DNA of 45,551 nt, from positions 1 to 45,551 of IMG/VR virus record IMGVR_UViG_3300037235_000080; one strand, 5' to 3'. A program made the translations under genes and the position numbers. The DNA comes from a virus. Each line of letters starts with the position of its first letter. Position 1 is the stretch's first letter. Shown here piece after piece: positions 12,951-20,138 of the stretch. The notes below the pieces were generated by a model that ran no database searches, was not told the origin of the DNA, and saw only the letters and a list, made by a program, of their open reading frames with translations.

Positions 12951-13282
12951 CGACCGATCGGCATGCGCACGTCTACGACTGCGGCGACCGAAGCAACCCC
13001 ATCCCGCCCGAGCGGCGCGTATGCTTGATCTGCCGAGAACCACAGGAGAGAACGATGGTCGACAACCAGCACAAGAAGATCAGCGGCTACCGCGACCTCA
13101 CCGAGGCCGAAATCGCGCTGATCAACGAGGTCAAGGATGAGGGCGAGCGGCTTCGGGCGCTTCTCCTCCGGGTGAAAGGCATTGCTGGCGTTGACCAGCG
13201 GGCCGTCGCGATCGCGCAGACGGAACTGCAGACCGCGATGATGTGGCTAGTCCGCGCCATCGCGCGCCCGGAGGGATTTTGA
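12947..13282 (+). CDS. Acb2/Tad1-like cyclic-nucleotide sponge, with N-terminal Cys-containing extension
   Basis: 111 aa from the ATGA start at 12947; a second in-frame ATG at 13055, behind a strong AGGAGAGAACG site, would give 75 aa. The short form reads NQHKKISGYRDLTEAEIALI, NEVKDEG, and ends in WLVRAIARPEGF. This matches my memory of the Acb2/Tad1 hairpin domain, which soaks up the cyclic oligonucleotide messengers of CBASS (and in some members the signal of Thoeris). Tyr12 and Lys27 of the short form sit close to the Tyr/Lys pair reported for Acb2 ligand binding. The extension carries YDCGDRSN and VCLICREP. Confidence 0.78.
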   Translation: MTTDRHAHVYDCGDRSNPIPPERRVCLICREPQERTMVDNQHKKISGYRDLTEAEIALINEVKDEGERLRALLLRVKGIAGVDQRAVAIAQTELQTAMMWLVRAIARPEGF

Positions 13283-13329
13283 ACATCATCGTCAACGGCG
13301 CGTTCGCCCAAGCGGGGGCGGAGGCGGAC

Positions 13330-13647
13330 ATGACCGAACGGATGCCGGGCTATCGACTTGGGATGCCGCTCGACCTGCGCCGGAGTGCGCGGGCGAGGCG
13401 TAGGCGCCACGCCTCGACGGCGCTCGGAATCGCGATCTTCCTGGCCGCCGGCCCTGCGGCGTGGTTCGGCTGCACCGGCGCGGCGACGCTGCTCTACGGC
13501 TCCGACGCTCCGGTCCCGCTGGACCGGAAGGTCCTGCTCACGCCCGACGGGCCCGTGATCCTCGGCCCCGGCGGCCCGATCGAGGCCCCGCCGACCGACG
13601 ACGATACCGACACCCTGCCCTGGCGCGGCGATCGCCGGAGCATCTGA
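13330..13647 (+). CDS. Small single-pass membrane protein
   Basis: 105 aa. A purine-rich site (GGAGGCGGAC) precedes the ATG. A basic N-terminus (RRSARARRRRHAS) leads into one hydrophobic segment (TALGIAIFLAAGPAAWFGCT) and then a Pro/Gly/Asp-rich extracytoplasmic tail. The architecture would suit a spanin-like or anchor protein, but no family is evident. TGATG overlap with the next gene. Confidence 0.5.
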   Translation: MTERMPGYRLGMPLDLRRSARARRRRHASTALGIAIFLAAGPAAWFGCTGAATLLYGSDAPVPLDRKVLLTPDGPVILGPGGPIEAPPTDDDTDTLPWRGDRRSI

Positions 13648-13817
13648 TGAAGATCGACGATCGCGCCCTTGCGGAGTTCATCGGGATGCCGACCAGCGCC
13701 CCGCCGGCGACCGCGACCGACGTCGTGAAGTGGCTCTACACACCAGTGGACAGCGCCGGCCGCGAGGCGCGACGCCGATTGCTTGGCGAATGGCTGGTCG
13801 AACAGATCGAGAAGTGA
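13647..13817 (+). CDS. Very small hypothetical protein
   Basis: 56 aa, TGATG overlap at the start. Helical and charged: DDRALAEFIGMPTSAPPATA, then DVVKWLYTPVDSAGREARRR and LLGEWLVEQIEK. It is the last gene before the terminator at 13823. Confidence 0.5.
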   Translation: MKIDDRALAEFIGMPTSAPPATATDVVKWLYTPVDSAGREARRRLLGEWLVEQIEK

Positions 13818-13822
13818 GAAGA

Positions 13823-13848
13823 GGCGCCGGCCATCGCTGACCGGCGCC
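13823..13848. terminator. Hairpin between convergent genes
   Basis: Perfect 8-bp stem GGCGCCGG / CCGGCGCC with a 10-nt loop, 6 bp after the stop of the rightward block and about 45 bp from the stop of the leftward gene. No T-run follows on the plus strand; on the minus strand the hairpin is followed by TCTTCTCACTTCTC. Position supports a bidirectional or factor-assisted terminator. Confidence 0.6.
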
Positions 13849-13893
13849 CCTGGGTGCTCCCCGTTCGGCCCGAGTGGGCCTAGCAACCGCAGA

Positions 13894-14379
13894 TTACGCC
13901 GTCGCGACGTTTCCGGCAACCGGTCCTTGGCCTTGCTGCTGCCGGGCCAGTTCGTCAGCCGTTGGCTGTCTCTGGCGATGCACCCTGACCATCTCGTAGG
14001 AGACGATGTCGGCGAGGATGCGCCGCCATATAGCCTCGGTCAGTGGCCCGTCGGCGAGATCACTACCACGCGTCCAATCCTCGCCCGCTCTCGGCTTGCG
14101 GCACGAAGCCGTGCAGCCGAGGTAGCCCTCGTTCATGAGTTCTTGATGCGGCACCTTGCTCCAGTCTACCGCCGCTGGAGAATCCGCCCCGAAAGGCACC
14201 AGCGGCACCTTGCGAAGCTTCGGGTCACTGGCCGAAATGGTATAGCGGTGGACGTCGGTATAGATACGGATGCGGAGTTCTGTTTCTCCGGTAGCCACGA
14301 CCTCGACATTGTCGCGGGTGTTGCCGAAGCGGGATAGGTCGCGGTCGACCCAACTGGCGAAGTCTACGATGGTAGCCAT
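13894..14379 (-). CDS. Conserved phage hypothetical protein
   Basis: 161 aa, the only leftward gene of this region. GGAGAG sits 5 nt before the ATG. Conserved-looking blocks: LRIRIYTDVHRYTISASD, then GYLGCTASCRKPRAGEDWTR, GSDLADGPLTEAIWRRILAD and IVSYEMVRVH. I recall proteins with the last three blocks from phages, without known function. A 184-codon rightward frame over the same DNA lacks any such blocks and is taken as a shadow. Confidence 0.75.
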   Translation of the reverse strand: MATIVDFASWVDRDLSRFGNTRDNVEVVATGETELRIRIYTDVHRYTISASDPKLRKVPLVPFGADSPAAVDWSKVPHQELMNEGYLGCTASCRKPRAGEDWTRGSDLADGPLTEAIWRRILADIVSYEMVRVHRQRQPTADELARQQQGQGPVAGNVATA

Positions 14380-14420
14380 AACGGCTCTCCTTGCTCAGGT
14401 TGCCGGGTAGCCATAACGGC
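14371..14420. repeat. 15-bp direct repeat spanning the start of the leftward gene
   Basis: GGTAGCCATAACGGC occurs at 14371-14385 and again at 14406-14420, 35 bp apart. The first copy holds the start codon of the leftward gene; the second copy has the same ATG in another frame and opens a 16-codon upstream reading frame that ends just inside the gene. The rest of the 14380-14534 gap shows no other clear element. Confidence 0.6.
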
Positions 14421-14534
14421 AGCCGGCGGCGTTTGGCGCCATCGCGAGCCTATCACGCCGCTTGCGCCGCATTCAACTTCGGGTGTACCAAGGGTCTCGC
14501 GACTGGGCAGGCCCCGGTCTGAGGAGCGCAAGCG

Positions 14535-14723
14535 ATGAAGGCGAAGCGAGGCCGCCCCTGTCTCGGCGCGCGGGCGATGACCAGCAGCGAACGCAGCAAC
14601 AAGCGACGTACGCGGCTATTGGCGATCGAGAAGGCGGCCAGAGCCGTAGTCAAAGCCGCTCAGGAGCCAAACCCGCCGTCGCTATCTCGTCGGCTGCTCG
14701 CCCTGCAGAGAGCGCTTGGATGA
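14535..14723 (+). CDS. Small basic DNA-binding-like phage protein
   Basis: 62 aa. GAGGAGCG precedes the ATG. It starts KAKRGRPCLGARAMTSSERS: RGRP resembles an AT-hook and the RAMTSSERS block recurs, in my memory, in small phage proteins of the form GRPPxGxxAMTxAER. The rest is a basic helix. ATGA overlap with the GP88-like gene. Confidence 0.6.
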   Translation: MKAKRGRPCLGARAMTSSERSNKRRTRLLAIEKAARAVVKAAQEPNPPSLSRRLLALQRALG

Positions 14724-15814
14724 TCGGCGCCCGAAGCACATTCCGGGTCGGCCGCTCGATGCGGGCCAGACCCACCCGAGGCCTCGCGGCCGGTGCCCGC
14801 GGCCAGAAGGCGCTCAGACGGTTTCATGCCCACGTGCCGCTCGAACCCAGCAAAGTCCACGCACTACGGGCCGACCACCCGGCTGTTGTCGAGGGTAGGA
14901 CCATGTTCCCGTCGCAGGTCCGGGCTTCGCGCGACGCGCCCGAGCTGCTGATCAGCGGCGTCAACGCGCGCAAGCTCGGCTCGCGCGTGACCAAGGGCGC
15001 CTGGGCCGGAATGCCGATCTTCTCCTTGACGCTCGAGGAGCGGGCGACGTGCCCGAGGTCTTGCGATCTCTGGCAAAAATGCTTTGGAAACGCCATGCAC
15101 TTGGCCAAGCGCGTCGCCGCCGACCGTGACCTGATCCCGCTGCTGGCGGACGAGTTGCGGCGGCTCCAGCGCCGCCACGCCCGCGGCTTCGTGGTCCGGC
15201 TTCACCAACTGGGCGATTTCTTCTCCGTCGCCTACGTGCGGCAGTGGGCCGCCTGGCTGACCGAGTTCCCGGCCTTGCGGATCTTCGGCTACACGCACTG
15301 GGGCGTCGAGACCCCGATCGGCGCCGAGGTCGCGCGGATCCGCGAGTTCTGGTGGGACCGCTTCGCGGTCAGGACATCGATAGAATCCGGCTCCCGGGGT
15401 ATTTCGCGGGCGCGCGGCCCGTCCGATGAAAACCCATCGTCGTCCCGCCCGGGAGCCGGCGCACTCATGCGTTCGGGAAACGACGAGAGGCCGCACCCAT
15501 ACCCTGCCGCGACGACGATCTGGCGCCTGCCCGAGGGGCCGCGGGTCGCCGAAGGCTTGGTCTGCCCGGCCCAGACGGAGAAGACGCAAGCGTGCGGTAC
15601 TTGCGGATTGTGCTGGGCCGAGGCGGCTCGTAACGAAACCATCGTCTTCGTCGGCCACGGCATGAAGGGCGGCCGGACGGCGAACTACGGGCGCTCGATC
15701 GTCGACGAGCTCATCCGGCGCGTGGGCGCTGGCGAGCGTCAAGCCGAGGTCGCGGCGGACCTGGGGCTGACGACAGGACAGGCCGCGGGCATCATGTACA
15801 GGAAGGCGCCATGA
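14720..15814 (+). CDS. GP88-family protein
   Basis: 364 aa from an ATGA overlap. The recognisable part begins near HPAVVEGRTMFPSQV and contains SGVNARKLGSRVTKGAWAGM, LEERATCPRSCDLWQKC, GFVVRLHQLGDFFSVAYVRQ, FGYTHWGVETPIG, and a C-terminal CPAQTEKTQACGTCGLCWAE. These are landmarks of the phage GP88 family (unknown function). The two cysteine groups, CPRSC...C and C...C..C..C, suggest Fe-S or zinc sites, and alternating strands and helices would fit a TIM-barrel; a radical SAM-like chemistry is an inference. The last 35 residues (LIRRVGAGERQAEVAADLGL) look like an HTH. Confidence 0.75.
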   Translation: MIGARSTFRVGRSMRARPTRGLAAGARGQKALRRFHAHVPLEPSKVHALRADHPAVVEGRTMFPSQVRASRDAPELLISGVNARKLGSRVTKGAWAGMPIFSLTLEERATCPRSCDLWQKCFGNAMHLAKRVAADRDLIPLLADELRRLQRRHARGFVVRLHQLGDFFSVAYVRQWAAWLTEFPALRIFGYTHWGVETPIGAEVARIREFWWDRFAVRTSIESGSRGISRARGPSDENPSSSRPGAGALMRSGNDERPHPYPAATTIWRLPEGPRVAEGLVCPAQTEKTQACGTCGLCWAEAARNETIVFVGHGMKGGRTANYGRSIVDELIRRVGAGERQAEVAADLGLTTGQAAGIMYRKAP

Positions 15815-16074
15815 GCAACATTCGAGGGCCAGCGGTCGGCGGGCGAGCGGTCGCAAGACGCGCCATGCGTCGCAAGGTGGACGTTATCGGCAGTGCCGCC
15901 GAGGTTCTGCTGGGCGCGTTCGGCGCCGTTGTGCTCGACAACCCCGACGGCAGCATGACGGGCCCGCGCCGTCGCGACCCGACCCGTGATCTGCTCGACG
16001 ACGCGGCGGCGCAGGCGAAGCGGGAGCGCCGCCGGCAGAAGCGGCTTCGCGGGAACGCGCGGGTTGGGATATGA
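15811..16074 (+). CDS. Small basic hypothetical protein
   Basis: 87 aa, ATGA overlap. Basic N-terminus (GGRAVARRAMRRKVDVIG), a short hydrophobic helix (SAAEVLLGAFGAVVL), and a strongly basic C-terminus (AQAKRERRRQKRLRGNA). Possibly nucleic-acid-binding. Its stop lies inside the -10-like hexamer of the following gene. Confidence 0.5.
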   Translation: MSNIRGPAVGGRAVARRAMRRKVDVIGSAAEVLLGAFGAVVLDNPDGSMTGPRRRDPTRDLLDDAAAQAKRERRRQKRLRGNARVGI

Positions 16075-16075
16075 T
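16070..16075 (+). promoter_or_regulatory. -10-like hexamer before the triple-HTH gene
   Basis: TATGAT ending 6 nt before the ATG at 16082. No good -35 and no Shine-Dalgarno are seen. The arrangement matches those before the genes at 6405 and 7255, suggesting a leaderless transcript. Confidence 0.35.
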
Positions 16076-16081
16076 CGCGCC

Positions 16082-17554
16082 ATGAGCGACTTCGATCTGA
16101 ACCGCATCAACCGACGCCACGCGCAGTTCGTCGCCCTGATGCCGCCGTTCCCGGGGTGGCAGTCGCCGCTCTACGAGGATTGGCTCGATCTATACCTCAA
16201 GCTCTGCAAGGTCGCGGTGTCGATCGACCGCTTCGAGCGGGAGGCCGCCAGAGAAGCCCAAGAGGTCAAGCCGGCGCCTGAGCGGCCGCCGGCCGAGGCG
16301 CCCCTGCCCTCGCCGCTTGTCGCCAAGGAGGTGATCGGACATTCGAGACGATCGGGAGAACCTGAGAGCGCTTCGCCAGATAACGCGACGCCGCCGGCAA
16401 CCTTGAGCGAGCCGGCGGCGGGTCGCGCCGAGGACGAGAGAGACATCGTGATCGCGCGCGAGCGGCTCGCCGAAGTCGCAGCTGGGCATGTCGTCGTCAT
16501 GCCCGCACCCAAGACCGAGTCCCTGCGCACCCGCGGCGTCGATGCCGTCACGGCCTACGCCAAGCGCGCCGCCGAGATCCTGAAGATCATGGGCGGTCGC
16601 CGCATGCGCTACGGCGAGATCGCCAAGGCCGTAAGCTTCCCGGTCGGGCACGTCGGCATCACGCTCGGGCGCATGGTCGAACTCGGCGAGGTCAAGCGGT
16701 TCGACGTCGGCATCTACGGGGCGCCCGATGCGCCTGCACCAGACCTACCGATGGTAGGCGGTACAAGACGGGTAGATGACGACGTCAACGTCAAGATCAC
16801 GGCCGCGCTACGAGAAGGCAAGTCAACCAGAGATGTCGCGGCCCTGACCGGCGCCGCCAAGAACACGGTACAGCTTAGGCGTGACGCCTTGGTGGCGGCA
16901 GGCGAGTTGAAGCCGCGAGAGGAGATGGATGGGCGTGACCTGTCTCCGCACCGTGCGCCCGTGCCTGTGCCGCTCAACGTCGGCGCAGAGGCGACCTTGA
17001 CCTCGACCGAGAAGAGCGTCCTCGCCATCATCACGGGCGATTACCGCCAGGGCCGCCAGCCGACCTGGACGGAACTCGCCAAGCGCGCGGAGGTGCGGCT
17101 CGGCGGTCTTGGCGCCATCCTGGCGGCGCTGGAACTCAAGCGCCTCATCGTCCGCGATCTCCACGGGACAAGGCCATATGGCGAGCCGCCGCTGCCGGGC
17201 CATTCAGCCGACAGGGTCATCGAGCACGAGGCCGCGCCAGCGCCGCCTAAGCCGACCGAGGCCGAGCTCGTCCAGGAGCACCTCCGCACCAAGGGCGTGA
17301 GCCGCGCCTCGGAGGAGTCGCCGTGCCTCGACGACATCATCGAAGAATTCAAGCGCCAGGGCACCAAGGTGAACCCGAAGCCAGATCACGGCGGCTACAT
17401 GGCGGGCGGCAAGAGGCTCATGCGGGACCAGCTTCTAGCGCAGGCGAACCGCTTCCGGATCATGCGGGGCGCTCCGGTGTGGGACAGCCGCCGGGTGCGC
17501 TGGCCGCGCGAGGACGGGACCACGCAACCGCTGCCGGCGCAGGCCGCGCAATGA
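16082..17554 (+). CDS. Large protein with three predicted helix-turn-helix segments
   Basis: 490 aa. After a helical N-terminus (PGWQSPLYEDWLDLYLKLCK) and a Pro/Glu-rich linker come: a winged-helix-like segment (AAEILKIMGGRRMRYGEIAK to GEVKRFDVGIYG, about residues 158-210), an HTH (KITAALREGKSTRDVAALTG to LVAAGELK, about 235-280), and another winged helix (LTSTEKSVLAIITGDYRQGR to ELKRLIVRDLHG, about 300-360). The C-terminal 100 residues include DIIEEFKRQGTKVNPKPDHG. This may be a regulator or a replication or packaging-site binding protein; no family recognised as a whole. Confidence 0.6.
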   Translation: MSDFDLNRINRRHAQFVALMPPFPGWQSPLYEDWLDLYLKLCKVAVSIDRFEREAAREAQEVKPAPERPPAEAPLPSPLVAKEVIGHSRRSGEPESASPDNATPPATLSEPAAGRAEDERDIVIARERLAEVAAGHVVVMPAPKTESLRTRGVDAVTAYAKRAAEILKIMGGRRMRYGEIAKAVSFPVGHVGITLGRMVELGEVKRFDVGIYGAPDAPAPDLPMVGGTRRVDDDVNVKITAALREGKSTRDVAALTGAAKNTVQLRRDALVAAGELKPREEMDGRDLSPHRAPVPVPLNVGAEATLTSTEKSVLAIITGDYRQGRQPTWTELAKRAEVRLGGLGAILAALELKRLIVRDLHGTRPYGEPPLPGHSADRVIEHEAAPAPPKPTEAELVQEHLRTKGVSRASEESPCLDDIIEEFKRQGTKVNPKPDHGGYMAGGKRLMRDQLLAQANRFRIMRGAPVWDSRRVRWPREDGTTQPLPAQAAQ

Positions 17555-17919
17555 GCTGGGCCACGCGCGCGGTGCACTGGTGGCGCGAGAACTTCGGCGA
17601 CAGGGGCCTGCAGCCGATGGACTTCATGACGATCAAGAAGCCTAGCGAGTGCATTCCGGGAACGGCGGTGACGTTCAGTGACTTGCTGGCGATTATTGAG
17701 CCGATCGCCAACGAGGAGATCGATAGCATCGCGGACCAGCATGGAGACATCGGCATTAGGAGCCGCGGGCTGGCGCGGAGCCCCGATGGCGTGATGCTGA
17801 TGTTAGGCATCAATGTCCTGACCTCGGAAGAGCTCAAGGGCGACTTCAACAAGATGGCCAACACGCTGGTGGCCAACATCGGCGCCAAGCTCGCTATGCT
17901 GCGCAAGGAGAAGCCGTGA
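17551..17919 (+). CDS. Hypothetical protein
   Basis: 122 aa, ATGA overlap with the triple-HTH gene. It reads TRAVHWWRENFGDRGLQPMD near the start, then IIEPIANEEIDSIADQHGDI and a C-terminal helix (NTLVANIGAKLAMLRKE). No family recognised. The RyR-domain gene follows by GTGA overlap. Confidence 0.5.
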   Translation: MSWATRAVHWWRENFGDRGLQPMDFMTIKKPSECIPGTAVTFSDLLAIIEPIANEEIDSIADQHGDIGIRSRGLARSPDGVMLMLGINVLTSEELKGDFNKMANTLVANIGAKLAMLRKEKP

Positions 17920-18497
17920 CCGACACCGTGACGATCGCGCGGATCTGCTGGGAGGCGAACCGCGCGTATTGTGCTCATGTCGGTCATCCGGTTGATCCGC
18001 CGTGGGAGGCGGCGGCCGCCGCGCAGAGCGTCCAGGGCTACATCGATGGCGTCGCCTTCGCTATCGCGAACCCAGGCTCGACGCCCGAGGATCAGCACCA
18101 AGCCTGGATGAACGCCAAGATCCTGGACGGCTGGCGCCGTGGCGACGTCAAGGACGCGGCCGCGAAGACGCACCCGGCGCTGGTGCCCTACGTGGACCTG
18201 CCCGAGGTCCAGCGCGTCAAGGACAGGCTGTTCCTCGCGATCGTGCGCGCGTTGCAGCCCCAGCCCGAGGCGCGGCCGGCCGAGACCATTCACGTCGACG
18301 AGCGCTTTGCTGGATGGATGGCGGAAGTCGGGGCGCTGCTCGACCAGCACGTCGGCAAGCACCCGCACCGCGCCGTCGACTGGGGCTATTGGGCTGACGC
18401 CTACGAAGCCGGCAAGACGCCGGTCCAGGCGGTCGAGGACGACATGGCATCCCGCCGCATAGCCGTCGGTCCGGCGCCCGAAGAGGGCGAGCAGTGA
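17916..18497 (+). CDS. RyR-domain protein
   Basis: 193 aa from a GTG (GTGA overlap) with AAGGAG at ideal spacing. Residues about 7-108 follow the ryanodine-receptor Ryr repeat pattern: ICWEANRAYCAHVGHPVDPP, W, then TPEDQHQAWMNAKILDGWRR, GDVKD, KTHPALVPYVDLPEVQRVKD. RyR domains also occur in bacterial and phage proteins of unknown function. The C-terminal part has FAGWMAEVGALLDQHVGKHP and VDWGYWADAYEAGK. It sits just before the large terminase but probably is unrelated to packaging. Confidence 0.72.
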   Translation: MTDTVTIARICWEANRAYCAHVGHPVDPPWEAAAAAQSVQGYIDGVAFAIANPGSTPEDQHQAWMNAKILDGWRRGDVKDAAAKTHPALVPYVDLPEVQRVKDRLFLAIVRALQPQPEARPAETIHVDERFAGWMAEVGALLDQHVGKHPHRAVDWGYWADAYEAGKTPVQAVEDDMASRRIAVGPAPEEGEQ

Positions 18498-18509
18498 CGC
18501 AACCGCGGC

Positions 18510-20138
18510 ATGACGCTTGAGACCGGTCGCCCGGACGACTCCACCCTAACCAACGCCGACACCGGCTACTCTGACGCCGACCTGGCGGCCTTCGCGGCGC
18601 GCCGTCGCTGGCTCACCGACGCCTGGGATCGCAAGAGCAAGCCCGAGTACAACGGCAAGCAGATTCCGCCCGAGACCACGCCCCGCGGCTTGCCGTGGTC
18701 GATACTGCTGTGGCGCTGCGGCCGCGGTTTTGGCAAGACGAAAGCCATCTCGGAATGGCTGTGGTGGGAGCTTTGGCAGGTGCCCGAGCTGATTGGCCAC
18801 TACCTCGCCGCGACCTCGACCGACGTCGAGGGCACGATATTCGAAGGCGTGTCTGGGCTTCAGGCCGTGGTGCCGGCAGAATGCTTGCGCGGCGCCAGCT
18901 GGGCGAAGGCATACCGCGCCGGCAAGCGGCCACGGCTCTATCTAGCCAACGGCTCGATGATCAAAGGCTTCGCGACCTTCGAAGAGGGCGAGCGCATGCG
19001 CGGCCCGCAGTGCCACCGGCTCGGCGGGGACGAGTTCGCGGCCTGGGACCGGCCCGCCGGCAATGCCGAGAAGGCCTTTGACAACGCCATGTTCGGCGTT
19101 CGGCTGAAGAGCCCCGACGGCTCGCCGGCGCGCGCGGTGTTCGGGACCACGCCGAAGCCGAATCCTTTCCTCAAGAACTTGGAGAAGCGGCCGGACGTCA
19201 TCACGATCACGGGCTCGACATACGAGAACCTTCCAAACCTCGATCCCGCGTTCAGGAACACGATCCTGTCCAAGGAAGGGACACAGATCGGAAAGCAGGA
19301 GATCCACGGCGAATACCTCGACGACCAGTCGGGCGCGATCATCAAGCGCGGCTGGTTCCGCCTTTGGCCGTACCGCGGCCTCGACGGCAAGATCAAGAAA
19401 TTCCCCGAATTCTCCTATGTGCTGATCAGCCTCGACACGGCATCGGAGGAGGAGAACTACGACTGGGACGCCAAGAAGCGAGAGGTCAAGATCGACTACA
19501 CGGCCGCGACCGTGTGGGGAATCTTCAACACCAAGCAATGCTTCACGGCCGAGGAGTTGCGCCGGCTCCAGGTGCGCCATCCCTACGCCGCGGTGCTGCT
19601 CGACTGCTGGGCCATCCGGTACGGGTTCCCGGACCTGCTCGAGAAAGCCCGGGAGATGATGCGGACCAAGTACGGCGCCAACCCGGGCCGGAAGCCCGAC
19701 ATCATGCTGATCGAGAACAAGTCCTCGGGCATCCAGCTGCGGCAGATGATGGTCAACTACGGGGCGCCGACATGGCCCTACAACCCCGGCAATATGTCGA
19801 AGACCATGCGGCTCCACGCGGCCTCGCCCTACATCAAGCAGGGCGGGCTCTTCATCCCCGAGAGCACCGTGGCGGCGCGCCTCGGCCAGCCCCGGGACTG
19901 GGTCGAGCCATTCCTGGACCAGGTCACGGCGTTCCAGGGCGAGGGCTCGACCGAGTACGACGATTATGTCGACAGCCTGTCGCAGGCGGTGATATATCTC
20001 GGAGCGAAGAGCTTTCTCGCCATTTCGCCCCAGGAGTTGCCCGACCCCGACCCCGAGGAGAAGAAAGCGGAGGCCGAGGAGGCGGCGAAGCGGGAGCGGG
20101 AGCGCGAGAAGGCCAGAATTAACCCCTATGGCGTTTGA
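18510..20138 (+). CDS. terL: Terminase large subunit
   Basis: 542 aa DNA-packaging motor. ATPase: Walker A GRGFGKTK (71-78), Walker B region HRLGGDEFAAW (169-179, with Asp174-Glu175), coupling motif FGTTPKPN (211-218). Nuclease: SLDTASEE (Asp309), IENKSSG (401-407, Glu402) and YDDYVDSLSQA (483-493), a usual RNase H-like metal triad. The end is a Glu/Lys-rich tail. The walker B lacks the usual run of hydrophobic residues. Start at 18510 lacks a strong ribosome site. Confidence 0.95.
   Translation: MTLETGRPDDSTLTNADTGYSDADLAAFAARRRWLTDAWDRKSKPEYNGKQIPPETTPRGLPWSILLWRCGRGFGKTKAISEWLWWELWQVPELIGHYLAATSTDVEGTIFEGVSGLQAVVPAECLRGASWAKAYRAGKRPRLYLANGSMIKGFATFEEGERMRGPQCHRLGGDEFAAWDRPAGNAEKAFDNAMFGVRLKSPDGSPARAVFGTTPKPNPFLKNLEKRPDVITITGSTYENLPNLDPAFRNTILSKEGTQIGKQEIHGEYLDDQSGAIIKRGWFRLWPYRGLDGKIKKFPEFSYVLISLDTASEEENYDWDAKKREVKIDYTAATVWGIFNTKQCFTAEELRRLQVRHPYAAVLLDCWAIRYGFPDLLEKAREMMRTKYGANPGRKPDIMLIENKSSGIQLRQMMVNYGAPTWPYNPGNMSKTMRLHAASPYIKQGGLFIPESTVAARLGQPRDWVEPFLDQVTAFQGEGSTEYDDYVDSLSQAVIYLGAKSFLAISPQELPDPDPEEKKAEAEEAAKREREREKARINPYGV

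Noticed and set aside
13783-14337. 184-codon plus-strand open frame over the leftward gene at 13894-14379
   Set aside because: The minus-strand frame has a strong GGAGAG site and conserved-looking phage blocks; the plus-strand product has neither and crosses the terminator hairpin.
17551-17919. Considered as an alternative small terminase because it is close to the large subunit
   Set aside because: No terminase-type HTH opening or family pattern; the gene at 7255 matches the family far better.
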